Below are positions 9,621 to 17,735 of a DNA stretch of 64,000 nucleotides, in pieces. Source of the DNA: Collinsella aerofaciens (GTDB taxonomy: Bacteria > Actinomycetota > Coriobacteriia > Coriobacteriales > Coriobacteriaceae); NCBI RefSeq assembly GCF_015558785.1, contig NZ_JADMOP010000002.1:132926-196925 (forward strand), given 5' to 3'. A model generated the notes under the pieces. It saw only the letters and a program-made list of their open reading frames with translations. It did not search any database and was not told where the DNA came from. Made by a program: the position numbers and the translations under genes. Position 1 is the stretch's first letter, and each line of letters opens with the position of its first letter.

Positions 9621-9646
9621 CTGGGGATATTTGTCGCTCAGTGCCC

Positions 9647-9967
9647 TTACTGGCCAATCCAGTGCTGCGCATAGCTCTTAATGTCCTCGGTAAAACCGTC
9701 AAGGTCGTCAAGGGTAATCACGCTGTCGATAAGCAAATTGGCTATCTCGCGGTGCATTGTGCTGCGGCGAATGTCGTTTGCAATTACGCCTGAGGACAGC
9801 TTGTTTCTATTGAGGCTCTCTTCTAGTGCCCAAAATCTACTGGACGCTTCGCTGTCGCCATTCAGTATCTCAACGTACTGGCCGATGAGCTTTTCCATAT
9901 AACGTTCTTGCCATTGAGGAAGCATTTTCTTAAACAGCTTCCAGTCGCTTTCGGCTACGTCGCGCAT
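9647..9967 (-). CDS. Small conserved helical protein, function unknown
   Basis: A 106-residue, charged, probably all-helical cytoplasmic protein starting MRDVAESDWKLFKKMLPQW. Proteins with this opening are widespread in gut Firmicutes and Actinobacteria, but I know no established function. No metal-binding or catalytic motif is visible. Start 9967 was chosen over an in-frame ATG at 9985 because GGAGG lies 4 nt before it. It is convergent with the ABC operon. Confidence 0.7.
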   Translation of the reverse strand: MRDVAESDWKLFKKMLPQWQERYMEKLIGQYVEILNGDSEASSRFWALEESLNRNKLSSGVIANDIRRSTMHREIANLLIDSVITLDDLDGFTEDIKSYAQHWIGQ

Positions 9968-10296
9968 ATGTCCTCCGCTCGTCAAACGGGCTTTTCATTT
10001 GCCTTTCATTCTATTTGGTTTTCGCTCGCAAGCGTGGATGAGAGGCTCTCTTTAGCCTTCGAGATAGGGCTTGAATGGGTCGTATGCCACAAAATGGGCC
10101 TATCTACTATGTTTAATTGGATACCCTCAACCATGCCGGGAAAACAAAAAACAAAACCGCAGGTAGAAGGCCTGTCGATTTTCGAAAAAGGCGGTCATGG
10201 TTGGCCCCTTCGAGTTAAACGTAGTAGATGGGCCCTTTTTGTGGCGGACCATCAAACGAACGCCGACGCTTGTGCTGTAGCCGCTCCGATCATTCG
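9968..10296. other. Gene-free stretch
   Basis: No convincing gene. The only long plus-strand frame here begins inside the antisense of the preceding gene and has no ribosome site or recognisable composition. Confidence 0.5.
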
Positions 10297-10367
10297 TAAG
10301 TTGCGGTGGAATAGTTCCTAAACTCGACTACTCAAGGCTAAAACCGGAACTATATCACCGCAACTTA
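10297..10367. repeat. Palindrome with GTTGCGGTGATATAGTTCC-type arms, copy 1
   Basis: 22-bp arms at 10297-10318 and 10346-10367 match at 20 of 22 positions. The right arm carries GGAACTATATCACCGCAAC, which recurs in the perfect palindrome at 18676-18742. This is one of two loci sharing the same arm sequence. Confidence 0.75.
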
Positions 10368-10420
10368 GGAGGGATGGGCGGGGGAGTACTAGTTGGGTGT
10401 TGCTGGCGGGTTAGGGCGGT

Positions 10421-10531
10421 TTAGGCCTGTTTGCGATGCTTCCATTGTTTACGGCACCAACGCATGAGTGCTTTTACGACCGGGATGGTGATGAGGATTA
10501 CCCAGGCGGGATGGGGTTGCCCCAGGCAGAG
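10421..10531 (-). pseudogene. C-terminal tail of the XRE membrane protein beyond an in-frame TGA
   Basis: Directly after the TGA of the upstream gene (10532-10534) the same frame continues for 36 codons to TAA at 10421-10423. It encodes a hydrophobic segment and basic tail, AWVILITIPVVKALMRWCRK. This repeats the pattern of the preceding transmembrane segment (FLVFLIPVYYAL). The continuation looks like real coding sequence, so the TGA is either a recent nonsense mutation or is read through. Confidence 0.6.
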
Positions 10532-11341
10532 TCACATGTAGAGGAACCATGCCTCGGCACTGACTGAATAGACGACATCGATCAGCTTAGATAAGTGGCG
10601 TTGGTCGATAAAGTCGCCAAGCGCGTAATAGACGGGAATCAAAAAGACGAGGAAGAGTCCCGTAGCCCATGTGCCGGAGACAATGCCGAGCACCAGATAG
10701 GCGAGGGCGACAAGCGCGGGGAAGGGGAATTTGTTCCATGTACGTCCGACCTTGGTGTGGAAATGCTTGCCATGATGGTCGAGCTTGTCGTGTGCTTCCT
10801 TCCAGCTGGAAAACGTCTCGCCGTCGATGGTGACGGTGCCGTCGTCATTGGTATGCACGCTATGCCCATCGTCCTCAAGCGTATCGATATGCAATCCGCC
10901 CGGCCCCACATGGACCTCTTCACCCTTGCGCTTGTTAGCCACATGGATACCACTCCAGCCAACATGAACCTCTTTGCCCTTGTTGGGATCAATAACGTGG
11001 ATGCCGCGCGCGAGGGAAATATCGACAAGTGGTTTGTCGCCGCAATCGGCGTTCTCGGCAGAATCCTCGGCCTCGCCAGCCACATCCGCTGTCTCGGTGC
11101 CGGCGCTACCGTCCTCCAGGTCGTCGGCATTGTTGGCCGCCTCCCCATACAACAGCTCATCCAGCGACACGCCATACAGCGCGGCGAGCGCAATAAGGTT
11201 ATCGGTATCGGGCGAGCATTCGCTGCGCTCCCATTTACTGACAGCCTGACGACTCACGCCCAGCTGGGCGGCAAGCGCCTCCTGAGAAAGCCCGGCAGCC
11301 TTGCGGCGATCAACGAGCCGCTGCGCCATCGCAAGATCCAT
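10532..11341 (-). CDS. Membrane-anchored XRE-family regulator, probably truncated
   Basis: A 269-residue protein. An N-terminal XRE helix-turn-helix (residues about 5-60, LSQEALAAQLGVSRQAVSKWERSE) is followed by an acidic linker and a glycine/histidine-rich middle with two KGKEVHVGWSGIHV-like repeats. Hydrophobic C-terminal segments follow (ALVALAYLVLGIVSGTWATG, FLVFLIPVYYAL). This suggests a regulator tethered to the membrane and sensing an envelope signal. Start 11341 (MDLAMAQ) has AAAGGA 7 nt upstream. The frame ends at a TGA with 36 more coding-like codons beyond it (10421-10531). Confidence 0.75.
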   Translation of the reverse strand: MDLAMAQRLVDRRKAAGLSQEALAAQLGVSRQAVSKWERSECSPDTDNLIALAALYGVSLDELLYGEAANNADDLEDGSAGTETADVAGEAEDSAENADCGDKPLVDISLARGIHVIDPNKGKEVHVGWSGIHVANKRKGEEVHVGPGGLHIDTLEDDGHSVHTNDDGTVTIDGETFSSWKEAHDKLDHHGKHFHTKVGRTWNKFPFPALVALAYLVLGIVSGTWATGLFLVFLIPVYYALGDFIDQRHLSKLIDVVYSVSAEAWFLYM

Positions 11342-11397
11342 GACAGTTCCTTTCATGTGGTGACCGTAATCGAATGAGCCGAGTATGCCGAGAACAA

Positions 11398-11483
11398 CCG
11401 GTAGCGACCACCATTTCCAGTTAGAATCTGCCCCAACCCTACCGCAACTACCGGTAGCAACCCCTAACGACCAGCCATTTCAG
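11398..11483. promoter_or_regulatory. Imperfect direct repeats upstream of the XRE gene
   Basis: CCGGTAGCGACCACCATTTCCAG at 11398-11420 recurs at 11451-11483 with an 11-bp insertion after CCGGTAGCAACCC. The pair lies just upstream of the regulator gene and could be its operator. The rest of the 393-bp gap (11342-11734) holds only this and the palindrome at 11591. Confidence 0.35.
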
Positions 11484-11590
11484 GACAAATGTCAGTGCAG
11501 GTAGCAGCCAAGAGCCTGCAACATCCCAAAATCTCAGCCCACGCACTTGCAGCAAGAAGACGAATAGCCACGGCCTCCTTAGTTACCGCA

Positions 11591-11711
11591 GGAGGCCCCA
11601 GGGCTTACCTCCCAAATCTTTCCGCAGGACGGAAGGACCCCGCGGCGCGAAGCGCACGGCGGGGTCCTGACATGTCCGAGGACGATTTGGGAGGTAAGCC
11701 CTGGGGCCTCC
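11591..11711. repeat. Nested palindrome with 28-bp outer arms (element 2)
   Basis: Perfect 28-bp arms at 11591-11618 and 11684-11711 enclose a 10-bp inner pair (11634-11643 / 11659-11668). The two-tier design equals element 1 at 3522. The arms share GGGCTTA at the same internal position (11-17) but otherwise differ. It lies 24 bp beyond the 3' end of pfkA and may end that transcript. Confidence 0.85.
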
Positions 11712-11734
11712 GATGAGAGCAGTTCCAGCCGAGG

Positions 11735-12814
11735 CTATTCGTCGCCGAAGCTGATGCCCAACGCCTTGGCCTCGCGCACCAGGTCGCTCTGGGGATCGAC
11801 ATACTTGAGCTTGCCGGCGACCTCCTCGAGCGGCATGTGGCACATCTTGCCGTCGCGCAGGGCGATCATGTAGCCAAACTCGCCGCGTAGGCAGCCAAGT
11901 GCCGCCTCGACGCCGCACTGGGTCGCAAAGATGCGGTCCTGAGCGTCGGGTTGGCCGCCGCGTTGCGTGTGGCCGGGGATGGCGACGCGGGTCTCGCGAC
12001 CAGTCTTGGCTTCGATCTCCTTGGCGATGTCGTAGACAATCGAGGGGCTCGTACGCTCGGCGAGCTTCTTCTTGTACTCCTTCTTGGACAGCGCCGCGTC
12101 CTCCTTGGAGATAGCGCCCTCGGCGACGGCTACAATCGTAAAGCGGCTGCCGGTCTCCATGCGATGCTCGATGGTCTTGATGACGTTATCCATGTCGTAG
12201 GGGATCTCGGGGATCAGGATGACGTCCGCACCGCCTGCGACGCCGGCGTACAGCGGGATCCAGCCAACCTTGTGGCCCATGATCTCGATGACAAACACGC
12301 GGCCGTGGCTCGACGCAGTGGTGTGGATGTCGTCGATGCACTTGGTGGCGACGTCGATGGCGCTTGTAAAGCCAAACGTCAGCTCGGTGCCCCAGGTGTC
12401 GTTATCGATGGTCTTGGGCAGGGCGATAACGTTGAGGCCCTCTTCGCGCAGGCGGTTGGCGGTCTTGGTGGAGCCGTTACCGCCCAGCATAAACAGGCAG
12501 TCGAGCTGCAGCTTATGATAGGTGTGGACCATTGCGGGTACCTTCTCGATGCCATCGGCCTCGGGAATATCCAGACGCTTGAACGGCGTGCGGCTCGTGC
12601 CCAGGATGGTGCCGCCGCGGGTGAGGATGCCGCTAAAATCGGCGGGCGACATGACGCGGAACCTGCTGTAGATAAGGCCCTGGTAGCCGTCCTCAAAACC
12701 ATAGATCTCGATAGGTTCTTCGCTATTGGTCATAAGCGTTTTGACGATGCCGCGCATGGTGGCGTTGAGCGCCTGACAGTCGCCGCCACTGGTAAGAAGA
12801 CCGATCCTGAGCAT
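11735..12814 (-). CDS. pfkA: 6-phosphofructokinase, actinobacterial mixed type
   Basis: Phosphorylates fructose 6-phosphate in glycolysis. The 359 residues contain the GGDCQALNA opening (10-18), GGNGS at 111-115, PKTIDND at 133-139, the MGHKVGW stretch and GHTQRGG. Family knowledge: Gly at the second diagnostic position (GGxGS) goes with ATP use, while Lys in PKTIDND is typical of PPi-dependent and mixed group III enzymes. Asn replaces the usual Asp of GGDGS. The phosphoryl donor is therefore not certain from sequence. GGAAGGA precedes ATG 12814. Confidence 0.9.
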   Translation of the reverse strand: MLRIGLLTSGGDCQALNATMRGIVKTLMTNSEEPIEIYGFEDGYQGLIYSRFRVMSPADFSGILTRGGTILGTSRTPFKRLDIPEADGIEKVPAMVHTYHKLQLDCLFMLGGNGSTKTANRLREEGLNVIALPKTIDNDTWGTELTFGFTSAIDVATKCIDDIHTTASSHGRVFVIEIMGHKVGWIPLYAGVAGGADVILIPEIPYDMDNVIKTIEHRMETGSRFTIVAVAEGAISKEDAALSKKEYKKKLAERTSPSIVYDIAKEIEAKTGRETRVAIPGHTQRGGQPDAQDRIFATQCGVEAALGCLRGEFGYMIALRDGKMCHMPLEEVAGKLKYVDPQSDLVREAKALGISFGDE

Positions 12815-12851
12815 GATGAATCCTTCCGGGCAAGTTATAACATGCGCATAA

Positions 12852-12886
12852 GTTTACCCCCGCACACTGTTGATACGGGGGTAAAA
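12852..12886 (-). terminator. Hairpin downstream of the C45 hydrolase gene
   Basis: A 10-bp perfect stem TTTACCCCCG/CGGGGGTAAA with a 13-nt loop, 69 bp after the minus-strand hydrolase stop and before pfkA. The T-tract is poor, so it is a moderate terminator candidate. Confidence 0.5.
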
Positions 12887-12954
12887 CGTGTTAGCTCAAG
12901 CGTATAGAAATGTAAGCAACGTCAGGCGAGCGTAAGGTCGACGGGCCTGGGTCC

Positions 12955-14040
12955 TTACAGTGCGAAGGCGTCGACGTCGCCCCAGTGGCGGCGCAGCGTA
13001 ATGGCGGCGGCGGGTTCGGTATTGTCAAAGACGACCGACCATTGCGTATTGCTGGTGATGTCTTCCGGATTGGGCTCTTGCGCTGCGGCACGCAGGGCTT
13101 CCCAGACAATCGTTTCGTCCTGGGCACCGACATGGGTATCAAGGACATCGGCGATCGCGACGGCGCGCTCTTTACCATGGCCCAGCTCGCCATTCTTTTG
13201 GTTGGGCAGCACTTCGTCGCCATAGCAGGCGTAGAAGTTCGTAACCTGGCGTACAGGAGTCGCTTTGAAAGCGCGGTCCGGATCGCGCGGATCCCACTCT
13301 ACTACGCGCGCGTCACCGGCGGCGTCGTTGATAAAGAAGTGGTAATCGCGTCCTGCCATGGCGTGCATGTCGTAGGCGGAAAGCAGGTCGACAGCTTCTT
13401 GCGTGGTGGCGGCACGGTCGAGCACCAGACGGATGGCGAGCGAGGTATTGATGACGGGGCGCTGCGTGTCCTGGTCACAGGGCTTGGAGTCCAGGGTGAG
13501 TACGGCAATGGACACGCCGCATTCGTTAACACCGTCGAGCTGGGCAAACGGGCCCATGAGTGCGGCGGCGCGTCTGCCGACGGAGTCAAGCGGAGTGTTA
13601 TCGCCCAAGTTGTTAAGGGCGGCAAATCCGATGGAGGCATAGCCGCCGCGTGGATGATTGCGCACCAGCAGCGCGGAGGTGTTGTCCTTAAAGTCGTAAT
13701 TGCGACCGGTGCGCACGCGGCCTTCGGCATCTACGGCGACAAAGGCGCTGCAGGCAAACTGGGGCGCCTGGACATGTGCCGGCACACCGGGCAGCACCTG
13801 CGCCACCACGGCATCGATGTAGGCCTGGTCGTCGCGCACGCCAGCGGCGATGATGCGATCAAGATCGTAGTCGTAGGCGATGTCGATTGCGTACAGATCA
13901 TAGCCATCCGCGTAGCCGGACAGGCGTTTGAGCGACGCGGCGGACTTGATTTGCTTGTGGTAAACGATACCGGTGGCAGCGGCAAGGCCGACGGCGACTC
14001 CCGCGACACCGCAGGCGATGGCAATGTTACGTGGCTTCAT
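12955..14040 (-). CDS. Membrane-anchored C45/choloylglycine-hydrolase-like amidase
   Basis: A 361-residue Ntn-type linear-amide C-N hydrolase related to penicillin V acylases, bile salt hydrolases and acyl-CoA:6-APA acyltransferases. The catalytic cysteine is C97 in FACSAF, followed by GRNYDF (R and D of the active site) and NECGVSIAVLTLD. Unlike cytoplasmic bile salt hydrolases, where Cys follows the initiator Met, this one has a hydrophobic N-terminal anchor (residues 6-26) and a propeptide of about 70 residues, so autocleavage before C97 would release the mature enzyme outside the membrane. Substrate unknown; N-acyl amino acids or bile salts are guesses. Divergent from the M18 peptidase. 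Confidence 0.75.
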   Translation of the reverse strand: MKPRNIAIACGVAGVAVGLAAATGIVYHKQIKSAASLKRLSGYADGYDLYAIDIAYDYDLDRIIAAGVRDDQAYIDAVVAQVLPGVPAHVQAPQFACSAFVAVDAEGRVRTGRNYDFKDNTSALLVRNHPRGGYASIGFAALNNLGDNTPLDSVGRRAAALMGPFAQLDGVNECGVSIAVLTLDSKPCDQDTQRPVINTSLAIRLVLDRAATTQEAVDLLSAYDMHAMAGRDYHFFINDAAGDARVVEWDPRDPDRAFKATPVRQVTNFYACYGDEVLPNQKNGELGHGKERAVAIADVLDTHVGAQDETIVWEALRAAAQEPNPEDITSNTQWSVVFDNTEPAAAITLRRHWGDVDAFAL

Positions 14041-14201
14041 AACGGCTCCTCTCGTCCTGTTAGCGTAATTGTCGCAAAAGGAGCGCGGGCACGATGGCTC
14101 AACTTGGTGAGCGGCGCGGGATTAAACATGGAATGAAGAGTGCGGCGCTGGCGTGGCGGGGTATGCTGGAGGGAACCATCAACCCAGCGAAAGGGGAGAG
14201 C

Positions 14202-15587
14202 ATGACGGATCAGGAAACGCCCGAGCGCGCGCATGTGACGGCCGACGATATCGAGGCCGCCAACGACCTTATCGACTTTATCGAGGCATGCCCCAGCATG
14301 TTCCATACGGCGGCGACCATTATGGCCGAGCTCGACGAGGCGGGCTTTACCTACCTGCCCGAGAATGCGGCGTGGGACATCGAGCCGGGCGGGCGTTATT
14401 ACACGCAGCGCAACACCTCGAGCGTTATCGCCTTTAAGGTGGGCGAGGACCTGGCCGCGACGTGGGGCGAGGACGGCGTTGCCGGTGACTATCATTTTCA
14501 GCTCACGGCGTCGCATAGCGATTCGCCGACGTTTAAGGTCAAGGCCGTGCCCGAGCTCGACGGCGCAGGCGAGACGCTGCGCCTGAACACCGAGGCCTAC
14601 GGCGGCATGATCGACTACACCTGGTTCGATCGCCCGCTGGCGCTCGCGGGTCGCGTGCTGGTGCGCGAGGGCGACCGTATTGAGAGCCGCTTGCTTGCCA
14701 CCGAGCGCGAGGTCGCTATCATTCCGAGCCTTGCCATCCATATGAACCGCGGCGTCAACGAGGGCTTTGCGCCCAACCGCGCCGTCGACCTGTGCCCGCT
14801 CATCAGCGCCGGCGAGCTTAAGCAGGGTGACTTCGATGCTCTGATCGCCGAAGAGCTGGATGTTGAGCCCGAGCAGATTCTGGGCCGCGACCTGTTCTTG
14901 GTCAACCACCAGGATGCGCGTATTTGGGGCTGGGCTGACGAGTTTATCTCGACGCCCAAGCTTGACGACCTGGCCTGCGCCTACACCTCGCTGCAGGCAT
15001 TTTTGGGTGCCGAGAACGCGCACGACGTTTCGGTCTTCTGCTGCTTTGATAACGAGGAGGTTGGCTCCGAGACCAAGCAGGGCGCCATGTCGACGTTCTT
15101 GGCTGATGCGCTGCGCCGCATCAACGGATCGCTGGGCTTTGACGACGAGTCGTACCATCGCGCACTTGCCGCCTCGATGCTTGTAAGCTGCGACAACGCG
15201 CATGCCGTGCACCCCAACCACGCCGAGAAGTGCGACGCCCGCAATCAGGTTGTGCTCAACGGCGGCATCGTTATCAAGGAAGCCGCCAACCAGCACTACT
15301 GCACCGATGCCTTTAGCCGCGCGGTGTTCCAGGCTATTTGCGATGACGCCGACGTGCCCACGCAGGCCTTCGCCAACAAGAGCGATATGGCGGGTGGCTC
15401 CACGCTCGGCAACCTGTCGAACATGCAGGCGAGCATGCATGCCGTGGACGTGGGCCTGCCGCAGCTGGCCATGCACTCAAGCTACGAGACCGGCGGCGTA
15501 CGCGACGTGATGTACGCCATTCGCGCCCTTACGGCCTTCTACGAGCGAAACCTAACCATCAACGGAGCCGAAAGCGTGGAGCTCTAA
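14202..15587 (+). CDS. apeB: M18-family aminopeptidase
   Basis: A 461-residue cytoplasmic zinc aminopeptidase of the aspartyl aminopeptidase family, which trims N-terminal residues from peptides. Visible metal and catalytic motifs are TASHSDSPTFKVK (first His), DDLACAY (bridging Asp), FDNEEVGS (Glu pair) and MHSSYET near the C-terminus (last His). SDMAGGSTLGN is the conserved substrate loop. Start ATG 14202 was chosen because GAAAGGGGAGAG precedes it; an in-frame start at 14094 would lie in non-coding sequence. Divergent from the amidase gene. Symbol follows family usage. Confidence 0.88.
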   Translation: MTDQETPERAHVTADDIEAANDLIDFIEACPSMFHTAATIMAELDEAGFTYLPENAAWDIEPGGRYYTQRNTSSVIAFKVGEDLAATWGEDGVAGDYHFQLTASHSDSPTFKVKAVPELDGAGETLRLNTEAYGGMIDYTWFDRPLALAGRVLVREGDRIESRLLATEREVAIIPSLAIHMNRGVNEGFAPNRAVDLCPLISAGELKQGDFDALIAEELDVEPEQILGRDLFLVNHQDARIWGWADEFISTPKLDDLACAYTSLQAFLGAENAHDVSVFCCFDNEEVGSETKQGAMSTFLADALRRINGSLGFDDESYHRALAASMLVSCDNAHAVHPNHAEKCDARNQVVLNGGIVIKEAANQHYCTDAFSRAVFQAICDDADVPTQAFANKSDMAGGSTLGNLSNMQASMHAVDVGLPQLAMHSSYETGGVRDVMYAIRALTAFYERNLTINGAESVEL

Positions 15588-15593
15588 AACCTA

Positions 15594-15640
15594 CCAAAAA
15601 GGGACAGGTTTATTTTGGCAGGTTTTATCTGGGCAAATGC
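15594..15640 (+). repeat. REP-like GGGACAGG hairpin, copy C
   Basis: Forward copy 7 bp after the aminopeptidase stop; the outer stem base pair is imperfect here (CTACC against GGCAG). Confidence 0.85.
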
Positions 15641-15673
15641 AAAGGATGAAACCGAACTAGATTGGTGATGCGT

Positions 15674-15708
15674 AGCCGCCGAGGTGCAATGTGCCTCGGC
15701 GGCTTTTT
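15674..15708 (+). terminator. Rho-independent terminator
   Basis: An 11-bp stem AGCCGCCGAGG/CCTCGGCGGCT with a 9-nt loop followed by TTTTG. It ends the aminopeptidase transcript and insulates the toxin-antitoxin operon. Confidence 0.85.
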
Positions 15709-15803
15709 GTGCACAGAGCACGGCTAATACTATTAAATGCTATACATGCTTTACGTATCTACCATAGAGTTTTATGATAATTATAAAGTATTAAGGAGGG
15801 GTC

Positions 15804-16184
15804 ATGACCACAACAGCCGCTCAGATCAACGTACGTCTCGATGCCGATCTTAAAAGGAGAGGGGACGCCGCTCTCTCCATGGCTGGCATTACGCCGAGCC
15901 AAGCGGTGCGTGCGCTCTGGCAACTTGCGGCATCTCTGGCTGATCGGCCCGGCGCGCTCCAGGACATCCTTTCGCCTGGTCGTGCCCGGGCGGAACAGCG
16001 CGAGCGAGAGAAAGCCGCCAAGCACAAGCTCGAACTCATCGACCAAGGTTCGCAGTTGTTCGCTGCCGCTTGCCGTGAATCGGAAATTGACTTGGCTAAG
16101 GTGCAGCCCTCGGGCGATGAAGAACTCAAACGGAACGCCTACGCGGATCGCTACGGCGAGGAGATGAGCTGGCTCTGTGAGTGA
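15804..16184 (+). CDS. RelB/DinJ-like antitoxin
   Basis: A 126-residue antitoxin. The N-terminal ribbon-helix-helix reads TTAAQINVRLDADLKRRGDAALSMAGITPSQAVRALWQ, the usual RelB/DinJ DNA-binding fold. A charged helical middle follows, and a C-terminal tail (about 80-126) should wrap the toxin. AAGGAGGGG precedes ATG 15804. The AT-rich upstream region has TATGATAATTATAAAGTATT and is the likely autoregulated promoter. The stop overlaps the toxin start by 8 bp. Confidence 0.85.
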   Translation: MTTTAAQINVRLDADLKRRGDAALSMAGITPSQAVRALWQLAASLADRPGALQDILSPGRARAEQREREKAAKHKLELIDQGSQLFAAACRESEIDLAKVQPSGDEELKRNAYADRYGEEMSWLCE

Positions 16185-16668
16185 GAATCCAAAGCGTATC
16201 TTGGTTGACACCAACGTGTGGCTCGATTACTTCATTCCCCAGCGACGCGGTCGTTCGGCGGCGATTGAGTTTCTACGTGATGCATGCGCGGCTCAGGTTG
16301 ATTTGCTGTATGCGGCGACATCGTCTAAAGACCTGTTCTATTTGATTTCGAGCGAACATAAGGCGTGGTATCGGCGCGAGCACGGTTCGCTGTCTCAAGA
16401 TGCCGCTTCGGCGGCGACATCACTCGCATGGGATTGTCTTGATGTGTTGTCGCAACTTGCTACGCCCGTGCCCTGCGACCTGAGCGACATATGGATGGCG
16501 AGTAAGCAGCGTAAGCTCCATAGCGATTACGAAGACGATTTAATCATCGCGGCAGCGATGCGCGCAAAGGCAGACCTTCTGGTCACCAACGATGCCAAAC
16601 TCTGTTCACACGCACCCGTCGCAGCAATGAGTGTAGTAGACGCAAGAAACTACCTGACGTCCTTCTAG
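16177..16668 (+). CDS. PIN-domain toxin (predicted RNase)
   Basis: A 163-residue PIN-domain nuclease, the toxin of the pair. Acidic metal-binding residues are seen in ILVDTNVWLDYF (D11), YEDDLIIAAAMRAKADLLVT and VTND near the C-terminus. The GTG start at 16177 lies inside the antitoxin's last codons, so translation is coupled. Pairing of a RelB/DinJ-type antitoxin with a PIN rather than a RelE fold is a known mix-and-match. The stop overlaps by 4 bp the stop of the convergent dehydrogenase. Confidence 0.85.
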   Translation: MSENPKRILVDTNVWLDYFIPQRRGRSAAIEFLRDACAAQVDLLYAATSSKDLFYLISSEHKAWYRREHGSLSQDAASAATSLAWDCLDVLSQLATPVPCDLSDIWMASKQRKLHSDYEDDLIIAAAMRAKADLLVTNDAKLCSHAPVAAMSVVDARNYLTSF

Positions 16669-17600
16669 TGTTCGATCCAACAACGTAAAGTTTCGCCTGC
16701 CTGCAGGTGACGCAGATTCTCCGCGGCAATGTCGACCACATTGTTGAGCGTAGCCTCCAAGTGGAACCAACCGGAGACGTGCGGCGTAATGAGCATGTTA
16801 GGCGCATCCCACAGTGGGCTTGTCTCAGGCAGCGGCTCGGGGTCGGTGACGTCGACCGCGGCGCCGGCGAGATGACCCGACTCCAGGGCGGCAACCAAGT
16901 CGTCGGCGACCACAAGGTCGCCGCGGCCGCCGTTGGCAAAGAAGGCGCCCGGTTTCATCGCAGCGAAGAACTCGGCGTTCGCCAAGCCGCGGGTCTCGGG
17001 CGTGCTGGGCATAAAGGATGCGACGATGTCAGCCTCGGCCAGACGCTCGGGCAGGGCGTCCATGCTGTCCATGTCCTCAAACACAATGGGGTAGACGAGC
17101 GGATGGCGCTTGATGCCGCGGACGTGCGCACCCATGTTGCGGCAGAGCGTGGCGAAGTGGCCACCGATATCGCCCGCGCCCAGCACCAGCACGTTGGCAT
17201 TTTTGAGCGAGGTGACCGGCCCTAAGTCCTCCCAGCGATGCTCGCGCTGCAGGTCCTGGTAGCCGCGCAGGCGCTTCATCATAGACAGCACCATGGCAAA
17301 CATGTGCTCGCTCACAGCCTGGCCGTAGGCACCCACCGAGCAGGAAAGCTTAGCGTCGGCCGGCACGGTGCCGGCGGCCAAGTAATCGTCATAGCCGGCG
17401 GTCTGCAATTGCAACAGCTGGAGATGCTCGCATGCCGTGAGCATGCCAGGGTCGATGTTGCCCAGGATCACGTCGGCATCGGCGACCTGCTCGTGCGTGG
17501 CGGCGTCGGCGCTCGTGTAGATAAAGTCCTCGCCCGGAGCGCTCGACTCAAGAATTGCGCGATGACGGTCGTTGACGGGCAACAAAACCAGAATGTTCAC
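16665..17600 (-). CDS. D-isomer 2-hydroxyacid dehydrogenase
   Basis: A 311-residue NAD-dependent oxidoreductase acting on 2-hydroxy/2-oxo acids. The nucleotide motif is VLVLGAGDIGGHFA, followed by MPSTPETRGLANAEFFAAMKPGAFFANGGRGDLV and the catalytic His region LITPHVSGW. Substrate is not readable from sequence. The start was set at GTG 17600 (VNILVLLPVND), because the longer in-frame extension to 17675 is made of the REP-like repeat copy D. Convergent with the toxin gene, sharing 4 bp of stops. Confidence 0.85.
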   Translation of the reverse strand: MNILVLLPVNDRHRAILESSAPGEDFIYTSADAATHEQVADADVILGNIDPGMLTACEHLQLLQLQTAGYDDYLAAGTVPADAKLSCSVGAYGQAVSEHMFAMVLSMMKRLRGYQDLQREHRWEDLGPVTSLKNANVLVLGAGDIGGHFATLCRNMGAHVRGIKRHPLVYPIVFEDMDSMDALPERLAEADIVASFMPSTPETRGLANAEFFAAMKPGAFFANGGRGDLVVADDLVAALESGHLAGAAVDVTDPEPLPETSPLWDAPNMLITPHVSGWFHLEATLNNVVDIAAENLRHLQAGETLRCWIEH

Positions 17601-17624
17601 AAGCAGTCCTCTCCGCTCGACCTG

Positions 17625-17670
17625 CCAAAAAGGGACAGGTTTATTTTGGCAGGTTTTATCAGGCAAAACG
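17625..17670 (+). repeat. REP-like GGGACAGG hairpin, copy D
   Basis: Copy with the complete 10-bp stem CCTGCCAAAA/TTTTGGCAGG. It lies immediately upstream of the dehydrogenase gene and mimics an N-terminal extension in its reading frame. Confidence 0.88.
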
Positions 17671-17681
17671 TTCAAATAAAA

Positions 17682-17726
17682 CGCCGGGCTTCGCGATGGT
17701 TAACATATCCATCGCGAAGCCCGGCG
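17682..17726 (-). terminator. Terminator of map
   Basis: An 18-bp perfect stem (17682-17699 / 17709-17726), 10 bp past the minus-strand map stop, followed in that direction by TTTTATTTG. Confidence 0.85.
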
Positions 17727-17735
17727 CATCTACAG

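Noticed and set aside
9908..10321. 137-codon plus-strand frame
   Set aside because: It begins antisense to the small conserved gene, has no ribosome site and ends in a palindrome; composition is not protein-like.
17601..17675. N-terminal extension of the 2-hydroxyacid dehydrogenase
   Set aside because: The extra 25 codons are REP-like copy D read in frame; the GTG at 17600 has its own ribosome site and gives the normal family length.
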